From: an uncultured Bacilli bacterium
GTDB taxonomy: Bacteria > Bacillota_I > Bacilli_A > RF39 > UBA660
Assembly: GCA_944333305.1 (NCBI GenBank)
Contig: CALVKV010000005.1
Coordinates: 1-21,423 of the forward strand
Length of the DNA stretch: 21,423 nucleotides
Reading direction: 5' to 3'
This document shows positions 8,196 to 14,599 of the stretch, piece by piece; within the stretch, counting starts at the first letter, position 1, and the number at the start of each line of letters is the position of its first letter. The translations under genes and the position numbers were made by a program. The notes beneath the pieces were generated by a model. It saw only the letters and a list, made by a program, of their open reading frames with translations. It was not told the origin of the DNA and did no database searches.

Positions 8196-8233
8196 AAAGA
8201 AAAGAAAACTTTACTCAAAAGAATAAAGTTTTC
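8196..8233 (-). terminator. Intrinsic terminator between antitoxin RNA and toxin
   Basis: On the minus strand GAAAACTTTATTC pairs with GAGTAAAGTTTTC (13 bp including one G-U) around a TTTT loop, followed by TTTTCTTT. In type III systems this leaky terminator sets the excess of antitoxin RNA over toxin mRNA. Confidence 0.85.
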
Positions 8234-8242
8234 AAACATTTT

Positions 8243-8290
8243 CGATCGGAATAATTTATAACCCGCACCATCCGAGAGCGGTTAACATTT
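8243..8290 (-). repeat. Antitoxin repeat 2 (second in the transcript)
   Basis: This 48-nt unit differs from its neighbour at only three positions: 8247, 8274 and 8282 (counterparts 8297, 8324, 8332). Stem 1 arms are 8278-8281 with 8263-8266; stem 2 arms are 8271-8275 (UCGGA) with 8246-8250 (UCCGA). Positions 8274 and 8247 form a C-G pair here and U-A in the other copy. Confidence 0.9.
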
Positions 8291-8292
8291 CA

Positions 8293-8340
8293 CGATTGGA
8301 ATAATTTATAACCCGCACCATCCAAGAGCGGCTAACATTT
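8293..8340 (-). repeat. Antitoxin repeat 1 (first in the transcript)
   Basis: This is the first 48-nt unit of the antitoxin RNA. Stem 1 arms are 8328-8331 (CCGC) with 8313-8316 (GCGG); stem 2 arms are 8321-8325 (UUGGA) with 8296-8300 (UCCAA). The base at 8332 is G in the RNA here and A in repeat 2; either can pair with the same U. Confidence 0.9.
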
Positions 8341-8368
8341 ACATATTACATTTCTTAAATGCAATAAT

Positions 8369-8397
8369 AATATACTATATTTTGACATATATGTCAA
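8369..8397 (-). promoter_or_regulatory. Consensus promoter of the antitoxin RNA
   Basis: The minus strand has a perfect -35 TTGACA (8392-8397), a 17-nt spacer and -10 TATATT (8369-8374). It is one of the two promoters in the window with a full consensus -35, which fits the need for constant, strong antitoxin transcription. Confidence 0.8.
8382..8397. repeat. 16-bp perfect palindrome over the antitoxin promoter -35
   Basis: TTGACATATATGTCAA is fully self-complementary and includes the -35 element. It could be an operator, or simply place a -35-like hexamer on both strands. On the plus strand no good -10 follows at 16-18 nt. Confidence 0.5.
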
Positions 8398-8423
8398 TAA
8401 GTATACATTTATATTATATTCAC

Positions 8424-8453
8424 TTGTTAATAAAATACAATTGTTTTTATAAT
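8424..8453 (+). promoter_or_regulatory. Promoter for the HEXXH protein gene
   Basis: On the plus strand TTGTTA, an 18-nt spacer and a perfect TATAAT (8448-8453) would start transcription near 8460, with a leader of about 100 nt. A second TATAAT at 8494-8499 lacks a properly spaced -35. The promoter is divergent from the antitoxin promoter. Confidence 0.5.
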
Positions 8454-8476
8454 TAAAATAGTATTTAAAAGGTTTT

Positions 8477-8491
8477 ACATTATTTGCCAAG
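8477..8491. repeat. 15-bp direct repeat, right copy
   Basis: This is the second copy of ACATTATTTGCCAAG (first at 7632-7646), in the leader of the HEXXH gene. Read on the minus strand it equals the last two codons, stop and flank of the toxin gene. It marks the outer edge of the toxin-antitoxin locus. Confidence 0.6.
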
Positions 8492-8559
8492 ATTATAATT
8501 ATAGACAAAATAAAAAAATAATGTTAAAATATAGCCCTGTAAAGAAAAGAGGGTTATTA

Positions 8560-9489
8560 ATGAATGAATTATGGAATCAATGCAAATCGTTAGTAAATTC
8601 AAATTTAAAAGAGCAATATTCTGAAGAACATCTATATGCTTTATATAGTGCTACTCTTGCTCTTCTTTTAATAAAGCCAAAATTAGCATTATCTAAATTA
8701 CCAAATATATTACAATCTTTAAATATAATTATTGGAAATGAAACCGCTTTAGAACTTGCTACTAAAAATATTGAAGGATTTGTTGATGATGGTAATTTAG
8801 AAAAAAGTGGAGCTGCTATCATAAGACAAATTAATTATGATGATAAACAAGATACTTTAACAGAAGATAGATACTTAGTATTTTCTGCAAATAATCAAAA
8901 TATAAGCAAAGCTGAAACTGTAATGAAATTAATACATGAATTTTTTCATTTATTAAGACATGGAGGAATAAGCAAAACAAACACAGTCATTAAAGATATA
9001 GAAGGAATAAGTATTAATAGATTTAACTTAAATACCATGACTATGAAAAGAAAGCATTTTCAACTAGAAGAAGCTATAGTGCAATCTTATACTAATGAAG
9101 CTTTAACACTATTAAATGAATATTTAAATACTAATGATAACCTACCTTCATTTTTAAATAGTTTAAAAATAGAATTACAAAATTTCTCTTATAGAGCTTA
9201 TGATCTTCATCTTTATATTTTAAATATGTTTAAACAAAATCCTAAAATTAATACCCTAATAGATAAAAGTTTTGAAAACTTTACTACTCCATCTCCTTTA
9301 GCACAATATGTAAATGATGTTATGGCTTCACCCAGTGCCTTTAGTAGAATGTCAAAAAAACTAGATTATCTAATTGCTATCCAAGGTGATAAAACTATAA
9401 CAGATAAAGAATTTAACAATTATCTTAGCGAAACAGAAAAAGAAATTAATGAATTCCTATTAAGAAGCAAATACATGCATAAAAAATAG
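8560..9489 (+). CDS. Uncharacterised protein with an HEXXH zinc-metallopeptidase motif
   Basis: I do not recognise the family. The 309-residue protein has LIHEFFHLLRH with H126-E127-H130, the zinc-binding HEXXH of metallopeptidases. An LEEAIVQSYTNEAL helix follows 40 residues later, whose E170 or E171 could be the third ligand, as in gluzincins (HEXXH plus a distal Glu). Residues 1-60 are helical, the end is charged, and there is no signal peptide or membrane segment, so it is probably cytoplasmic. The frame is open from 8521, but AAGAGGG lies 6 nt before the ATG at 8560, so that start is used. It stands alone between two terminators, divergent from the toxin-antitoxin locus. A link to that system is possible but unsupported beyond adjacency. 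Confidence 0.75.
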   Translation: MNELWNQCKSLVNSNLKEQYSEEHLYALYSATLALLLIKPKLALSKLPNILQSLNIIIGNETALELATKNIEGFVDDGNLEKSGAAIIRQINYDDKQDTLTEDRYLVFSANNQNISKAETVMKLIHEFFHLLRHGGISKTNTVIKDIEGISINRFNLNTMTMKRKHFQLEEAIVQSYTNEALTLLNEYLNTNDNLPSFLNSLKIELQNFSYRAYDLHLYILNMFKQNPKINTLIDKSFENFTTPSPLAQYVNDVMASPSAFSRMSKKLDYLIAIQGDKTITDKEFNNYLSETEKEINEFLLRSKYMHKK

Positions 9490-9512
9490 TTACTAAAAAT
9501 TTAGTAACTATT
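9485..9512. terminator. Bidirectional terminator between convergent genes
   Basis: AATAGTTACTAAA and TTTAGTAACTATT form a perfect 13-bp stem with T runs on both sides in the respective directions (seven on plus, six on minus). It ends the HEXXH gene, whose TAG stop lies in the stem, and the oppositely transcribed dikinase gene. Confidence 0.85.
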
Positions 9513-9520
9513 TTTTTCTA

Positions 9521-12142
9521 TTATTTATTTTCTAATTTAGCTTGAGCAGCAGCAAGCCTTGCCACAGGTACTCTAAATGGACTACAAGAAACATAATCAA
9601 GACCAACTTTTTGACAGAAAGCTATACTCTTAGGATCTCCTCCATGTTCTCCACAAATTCCTAGTTTTATATCAGGTCTTGCTTTTCTTCCAAGAGACAC
9701 AGCCATAGAAACTAATTTACCTACTCCAATTTGATCTAAGCTTGCGAAAGGATCACTTGTAAATATTTTTTTCTCATAATAATCTTTTAAGAATTTAGAA
9801 GCATCATCTCTAGAAAAACCATAAGTCATTTGTGTTAAATCATTAGTACCGAATGAGAAAAATTCTGCTTCTTTAGCTATTTCATCTGCTAAAAGTGCTG
9901 CTCTTGGTATTTCAATCATTGTTCCAACTTTATATTTCAACTTACTATTATTTTCACTAATTATAGCATCTGCTGTTGTTGTTACAATATTTTTAACATA
10001 TTTTAATTCATTAGCATCCCCTACTAAAGGTATCATAATCTCAGGCGTTACAGTAATACCTTCTTTTTCTACTTCTAAAGCTGAGTATATAACTGCTTTT
10101 GTCTGCATAACTGCAATTTCAGGATAAGTAACAGCAAGACGGCAACCACGATGTCCCATCATTGGATTAAATTCCTTTAATGATTCTACTTTATTCTTTA
10201 AGTCATTAAAGTCCATTTCAAGATCTTTAGCAAGTGCTTTAATCTCATCATCAGTATGTGGTAAGAATTCATGTAATGGTGGATCTAAGAATCTAATTGT
10301 AACTTCATAGCCATCCATAACTTTAAATAATGCTTTAAAATCTTCTTTTTGATAAGGTAAAATCTTATCTAGTGCCTCTTCTCTTTTTTCTTTAGTAGGT
10401 GCTACTATCATCTTTCTAAAGTTAAAGATTCTTTCACTATCAAAGAACATATGCTCTGTACGACAAAGTCCAATACCTTTAGCTCCAAAGTCTCTTGCTA
10501 CTTTCGCATCACGTTCATTGTCAGCATTAGTTCTAACTTCTAAATCTGCAACTTCATCAGCCCAGTTCATGAATGTTTCAAAATTTCCACTAATAGATGC
10601 TGGAACTGTTTTTATCTCTTCTCCATAAACTTTACCAGTAGAACCATCTAAACTAAGGTAATCACCTTCTTTAAAGACTTTACCATCTTTAGTAGTTAAA
10701 GTTTTCTTATTAACATCAACTACAACATCAGAACAACCTGATACACAACAAGTACCCATACCACGAGCGACAACGGCAGCATGTGATGTCATTCCACCTC
10801 TAACAGTTAAAATACCACGAGCTATATTCATGCCTTCAATATCTTCTGGAGATGTTTCTTCTCTTGCTAATATTATATCTTCTACACCATTTTCATGAGC
10901 TTTCATAACATCATCGGCACTAAAATATAAGTGTCCAGTTGCTGCTCCAGGAGAAGCTGCTAAACCTTTACCAATAACTTTTGCCTTAGATAAAGCCTCT
11001 TTATCAAAAGCTGGGTGTAATAGTTGTTCTAATTGTTTAGGTTCTACTCTCATTAATGCTTCTTCTTTACTTATTTTACCTTCAGAAACTAGTTCAACAG
11101 CAATTCTTAAAGCCGCTTCTGCTGTTCTTTTACCATTTCTAGTTTGAAGCATAAATAATTTACCATTTTCTATCGTAAACTCCATATCTTGCATATCTTT
11201 ATAATGATCTTCTAGAGTCTTACATATCTTAACAAATTCCTCGTAACATTCAGGCATAACTTCTTTTAATGTCTCAATAGACTGTGGTGTTCTAATACCT
11301 GCAACTACATCCTCTCCTTGAGCATTAATTAGATACTCTCCATATAACTTAGCTTCCCCAGTAGCAGGATTTCTTGTAAATGCAACACCTGTTCCACTAG
11401 TATTACCCATATTACCATAAACCATCTCTTGAACATTAACAGCAGTACCCCAGTCTCCTGGAATATCATTAAGACGTCTATAAGTAATCGCCCTATCATT
11501 ATTCCAACTTCTAAATACAGCTTTAACCGCTTCAATTAACTGTACTTTAGCATCTTGTGGGAACTCCTCACCTGCATGTTTTTTATATTCAGCTTTATAT
11601 CTATCTACAACTTCAACTAAATCATCAGCAGTTAAATCAGTATCAAGTTCTACTTTCTTTTCTTTCTTAATATCTTCAAATAAATATTCAAAAGAACTCT
11701 TTGGAAAGCCCATAACTACATCGGCAAACATTTGAATAAAACGACGATAACAGTCATAAGCAAATCTTTTATTATCAGTAAGTTTTGCAAGTGTTTCTAC
11801 AACTTCATCATTCATACCAAGATTAAGTATTGTATCCATCATTCCTGGCATAGAACTTCTCGCTCCACTTCTAACTGATACTAGTAATGGATTTTTATTA
11901 TCCCCCATTTTCTTACCAGTTACCTTTTCAAGATTAGCTAGTTCTTTAAAAATTTCTTCTTTAATATCATCACTAATCTCTTCATTATCTTTATAGTATT
12001 TTAAGCAAGCTTCAGTTGTTACTGTAAAACCACGAGGTACAGGTAAACCAATTCTTGTCATCTCTGCAAGATTAGCTCCTTTTCCTCCTAACAATTCTCT
12101 CATATCTTTATTGCCTTCACTAAAGGCATAAACATATTTCAT
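9521..12142 (-). CDS. ppdK: Pyruvate, phosphate dikinase
   Basis: This 873-residue, full-length cytoplasmic enzyme reversibly converts pyruvate, ATP and phosphate to phosphoenolpyruvate, AMP and pyrophosphate. In anaerobic Firmicutes it often runs toward ATP or serves gluconeogenesis. The three domains are in order. The ATP-grasp nucleotide domain opens with FSEGNKDMRELLGGKGANLAEM. The swivelling phosphohistidine domain has GGMTSHAAVVARGMG with the catalytic H454. The PEP/pyruvate barrel ends in LGICGEHGGDP, with C830 as the catalytic acid/base. These positions match the usual His/Cys spacing of about 376 residues. AAAGGAT lies 9 nt before the ATG. It is a single-gene unit divergent from pyrH. 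No partner regulatory kinase/phosphatase gene (PDRP family) is seen beside it. Confidence 0.98.
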   Translation of the reverse strand: MKYVYAFSEGNKDMRELLGGKGANLAEMTRIGLPVPRGFTVTTEACLKYYKDNEEISDDIKEEIFKELANLEKVTGKKMGDNKNPLLVSVRSGARSSMPGMMDTILNLGMNDEVVETLAKLTDNKRFAYDCYRRFIQMFADVVMGFPKSSFEYLFEDIKKEKKVELDTDLTADDLVEVVDRYKAEYKKHAGEEFPQDAKVQLIEAVKAVFRSWNNDRAITYRRLNDIPGDWGTAVNVQEMVYGNMGNTSGTGVAFTRNPATGEAKLYGEYLINAQGEDVVAGIRTPQSIETLKEVMPECYEEFVKICKTLEDHYKDMQDMEFTIENGKLFMLQTRNGKRTAEAALRIAVELVSEGKISKEEALMRVEPKQLEQLLHPAFDKEALSKAKVIGKGLAASPGAATGHLYFSADDVMKAHENGVEDIILAREETSPEDIEGMNIARGILTVRGGMTSHAAVVARGMGTCCVSGCSDVVVDVNKKTLTTKDGKVFKEGDYLSLDGSTGKVYGEEIKTVPASISGNFETFMNWADEVADLEVRTNADNERDAKVARDFGAKGIGLCRTEHMFFDSERIFNFRKMIVAPTKEKREEALDKILPYQKEDFKALFKVMDGYEVTIRFLDPPLHEFLPHTDDEIKALAKDLEMDFNDLKNKVESLKEFNPMMGHRGCRLAVTYPEIAVMQTKAVIYSALEVEKEGITVTPEIMIPLVGDANELKYVKNIVTTTADAIISENNSKLKYKVGTMIEIPRAALLADEIAKEAEFFSFGTNDLTQMTYGFSRDDASKFLKDYYEKKIFTSDPFASLDQIGVGKLVSMAVSLGRKARPDIKLGICGEHGGDPKSIAFCQKVGLDYVSCSPFRVPVARLAAAQAKLENK

Positions 12143-12170
12143 TTAATCACTATCCTTTCGCTATACTTAA

Positions 12171-12179
12171 AGTATATCA
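12171..12179 (-). promoter_or_regulatory. Extended -10 promoter for ppdK
   Basis: The minus strand reads TGATATACT, an extended -10, 29 nt before the ATG, without a clear -35. It overlaps an imperfect palindrome with 7-bp arms (TATACTT, one base, AAGTATA; 12162-12176), which could be an operator. Confidence 0.55.
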
Positions 12180-12215
12180 AAGTTAATTTGTTTTTAAAAG
12201 AAATTTATTTATTAA

Positions 12216-12245
12216 TTGTTATCAAAAAAAACGACATGTTATACT
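12216..12245 (+). promoter_or_regulatory. Promoter for pyrH
   Basis: TTGTTA, an 18-nt spacer and TATACT (12240-12245), the last preceded by TGT as an extended -10. The expected start near 12252 falls at the ribosome site AAGGAAG, so the leader would be only about 16 nt. Confidence 0.6.
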
Positions 12246-12267
12246 AATAGCAAAGGAAGTGTTTTAA

Positions 12268-12966
12268 GTGAAAAAGAAAAGAATTTTATTAAAGCTTAGT
12301 GGAGAAGCTTTAAGTGGTTCTAAAGATAATGGTATTGACTTTGAAAGAGTAATAGAAATCGCTAAAGAAGTTAAAGTTTGCCTTGATATGGGCTTTTCGA
12401 TTGGCATAGTTGTCGGTGGAGGAAACTTCTGGAGAGGTAAATCTAATGACTTTATGGAGCGACAAACATCTGATTATATCGGTATGCTTGCAACTACTAT
12501 GAATGCTCTAGCTTTGCAAGATGCTTTTAGACAAATAGGTGTTCCAGTTCGTGTTGAAACTGCTATTGAGATGAGAAAAGTTGCCGAATTCTATCTACGT
12601 GAAAAGTGTGAGAAACATCTTGAAAAAGGTAGAGTTGTAATATTCGGTTGTGGTACAGGTAACCCATTCTTTTCAACTGATACAGCAGCAGCCTTAAGAG
12701 CCGCTGAGATTAATGCCGATATTTTAGTAAAAGCAACTAATGTTGATGGTATTTATGATAAAGATCCTAAAAAGTATAAAGATGCTAAACTAATTAAAGA
12801 AACAACTTATAGTGAAGTTTTAAATAAAAAATTAAAAGTAATGGACTTAACAGCGATAACTCTATGTATGGAAGAAAATATTCCTATTATTATCTTTAAT
12901 ATAAATAAACCAGGTATGTTAAAAGAAGCATTAATTACTGATGATATAGGATCAATTGTAAAATAG
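12268..12966 (+). CDS. pyrH: UMP kinase (uridylate kinase)
   Basis: This amino-acid-kinase-fold enzyme phosphorylates UMP to UDP with ATP in pyrimidine nucleotide synthesis; it is cytoplasmic and hexameric in its family. It is 232 residues, close to the usual 235-245. The family motifs are present: KRILLKLSGEAL at the start, VVGGGNFWRG, DYIGMLATTMNALALQD, GTGNPFFSTDTAAALRAAE and the ATP-site ATNVDGIYDKDPKK. The start is GTG at 12268, with AAGGAAG 8 nt upstream and no ATG available. Usually pyrH lies with rpsB, tsf and frr; here it has its own promoter and is followed by an ABC exporter gene 8 nt later, an uncommon arrangement. Confidence 0.97.
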   Translation: MKKKRILLKLSGEALSGSKDNGIDFERVIEIAKEVKVCLDMGFSIGIVVGGGNFWRGKSNDFMERQTSDYIGMLATTMNALALQDAFRQIGVPVRVETAIEMRKVAEFYLREKCEKHLEKGRVVIFGCGTGNPFFSTDTAAALRAAEINADILVKATNVDGIYDKDPKKYKDAKLIKETTYSEVLNKKLKVMDLTAITLCMEENIPIIIFNINKPGMLKEALITDDIGSIVK

Positions 12967-12974
12967 GTGATATT

Positions 12975-14564
12975 ATGTATCCATTTAAAATACTAAACAA
13001 AAAGAAATATGTCCTATGCTTTCTTAATGCTTTTCTAGAAAATATATGTCTTTATTTAATGCCTGTAGTACTATCTATTTATTTAACAACTCCATTTACA
13101 TTAGATAAGTTTAAAATGTTAATTATCTTAACTATTGTACTTAAAGCTTTTGAAATATTATTTAATTGTCTTTGGAATATAAAAACAGAACCATTTCTAG
13201 AAAATACTAAAAAAGATTTACAAATATCATATTTTAAAAGAATATGTAATATGAATGTTTCTAAACTTAATAACACTCATACCGGTTTTTTAAAGAAACA
13301 AATAGATGTAATATGTGATGAAAATTCCCTACTTTTAGATGAGTTAATGATGACAATTAATGGTTTTGGAGTAGCGATTACTATATTTTTAATACAAGTT
13401 GCAAGACAAAATTTTACTATTTTTCTTATTTGTATAATCTTTATTATTTTAATTGTTATTTACAATATAGTTATTACTAAATCTAATGTCATAATTCAAG
13501 AAGATTACAATAATAAATATGCTAACTATAATGCTACTAATGTAGACTTTATAGAAAATGTTAAAGTTGTTAAAAACTATGATGCACTTAATTATGCTGA
13601 ATCTAAAATGAATAGTAAATTTGATTATATTAAAAGGCCTTTAAAAAAAATATGCATTTATAGATCTTTAAGAAGTGATGGTATTAATGCTTTAATTTAT
13701 ACCATGTATGCAATTCTTTTAATTAGTCTATTTATAAGTATGAAAAATGGTAACGATGTTTTTAGTTATCTAGTGTTCTACTCTTCTATGTTTAGTGGAC
13801 TTAATACAGAATTAAGAGGTGTTGGTAATCTATTTATTCACTTCAATAAATTTAAATCTGCTAACAATCAAATTGAAAGTATTCTTGTTGAAGAAGAAAA
13901 ACAACTTAAATTTAAAACATTTGATAATATCACTCTAAAAGATATTAAATTTAAATATAACAAAAACAGTAAAAACTGTATAAATATTCCATACTTTTCT
14001 CTAAATAAAAAAGACAAAGTCAGTATAATGGGTGAATCTGGTCAAGGTAAATCTACTTTTCTTTCCCTATTCTGTAGATTTTATAAAATAGATAATAATA
14101 AATATTTAGTTAATAGTAAAGAAAGTAATAAAGCTCCAGATGTTGCATACATTTCCCAAGAAACTGATTTATTTGATTTATCTATTAAAGATAACCTCTT
14201 ATTAGGTAAAAATATAAGCGAGAAAAAATTAAAAGAATACTTAGAAGATGCTGGACTTCTTGATTGGATTAATAGTCTAGAAAAAGGAGTTGATACAAAA
14301 GTTGGAGAAAAAGGTATTAGATTATCAACTGGTCAAAAACAAAGGCTTAATATTATTAGAGGTATTTTACTAGATAAAGAAATATATATTTTAGATGAAC
14401 CAACTTCTAATTTAGACAGTTTATCAGAAGAAAAAATATATGATATGATTAATAAATATCTAAATGATAAAACTCTAATTATTGTCACTCATAGACCTAA
14501 ATTAAGAGATATTTGTAATAAACACTATTACTTTAAAAATAAAGAAATGGTTATAGATAAATAA
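12975..14564 (+). CDS. ABC exporter half-transporter (fused permease and ATPase)
   Basis: This 529-residue half-transporter presumably works as a dimer to pump an unknown substrate out of the cell. Residues 1-310 hold about six membrane helices, with the first at about 12-37 and pairs near 50-66, 130-172 and 240-275. The ATPase follows: Walker A GESGQGKST (353-361), Q-loop YISQETDLFD, a signature LSTGQKQR (450-457, Thr where Gly is usual), Walker B IYILDEP with catalytic E475, and H-loop H506. All catalytic residues are present, so it should be active. The ATG lies 8 nt after pyrH with AGGTGA 4 nt upstream. No partner half-transporter is adjacent, which favours a homodimer. Substrate cannot be inferred. 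Confidence 0.9.
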   Translation: MYPFKILNKKKYVLCFLNAFLENICLYLMPVVLSIYLTTPFTLDKFKMLIILTIVLKAFEILFNCLWNIKTEPFLENTKKDLQISYFKRICNMNVSKLNNTHTGFLKKQIDVICDENSLLLDELMMTINGFGVAITIFLIQVARQNFTIFLICIIFIILIVIYNIVITKSNVIIQEDYNNKYANYNATNVDFIENVKVVKNYDALNYAESKMNSKFDYIKRPLKKICIYRSLRSDGINALIYTMYAILLISLFISMKNGNDVFSYLVFYSSMFSGLNTELRGVGNLFIHFNKFKSANNQIESILVEEEKQLKFKTFDNITLKDIKFKYNKNSKNCINIPYFSLNKKDKVSIMGESGQGKSTFLSLFCRFYKIDNNKYLVNSKESNKAPDVAYISQETDLFDLSIKDNLLLGKNISEKKLKEYLEDAGLLDWINSLEKGVDTKVGEKGIRLSTGQKQRLNIIRGILLDKEIYILDEPTSNLDSLSEEKIYDMINKYLNDKTLIIVTHRPKLRDICNKHYYFKNKEMVIDK

Positions 14565-14566
14565 TA

Positions 14567-14599
14567 AAAAAGATAGACTTTATAAAAGCCTACCTTTTT
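14567..14599 (-). terminator. Intrinsic terminator of htpG
   Basis: On the minus strand AAAAAGGTAGGCTTT pairs with AAAGTCTATCTTTTT (15 bp with two G-U pairs, TAT loop), ending in T residues. Read on plus the two G-U become A-C mismatches, so it works better for htpG than for the convergent ABC gene. The htpG TAA overlaps it. Confidence 0.75.

Larger units (their letters stand above)
8196..8362 (-). ncRNA. Type III antitoxin RNA (two tandem pseudoknot repeats plus terminator)
   Basis: This is the predicted antitoxin transcript, from a start about 7 nt after the -10 to the end of the terminator, about 167 nt. It holds two tandem repeats (8293-8340 first in the transcript, then 8243-8290), 45 of 48 bases identical, with a 50-nt period and a partial third unit (AATGTTT) at the end. 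Each repeat can form an H-type pseudoknot. Stem 1 pairs CCGC with GCGG, extended by UA(A/G) to UUA past a bulged G. Stem 2 pairs U(U/C)GGA with UCC(A/G)A, and the arms interleave. In known type III systems the toxin cuts the precursor into single repeats, each of which binds and blocks one toxin. No open reading frame of note lies here. Confidence 0.85.

Noticed and set aside
8243..8340. CRISPR array
   Set aside because: There are only two repeats, 48 nt each, adjacent with a 2-nt gap and no spacers, and they lie between a promoter and a terminator beside a toxin gene; antitoxin RNA explains them better.
8382..8420. Divergent plus-strand promoter from the palindrome's second TTGACA
   Set aside because: No acceptable -10 occurs 16-18 nt downstream; the TTGTTA-N18-TATAAT at 8424-8453 is a better candidate for the plus-strand gene.
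8560..9489. ImmA/IrrE-type phage regulator
   Set aside because: It has HEXXH but no helix-turn-helix partner, and the spacing to the distal Glu helix (about 40 residues) and overall length do not look like ImmA/IrrE.
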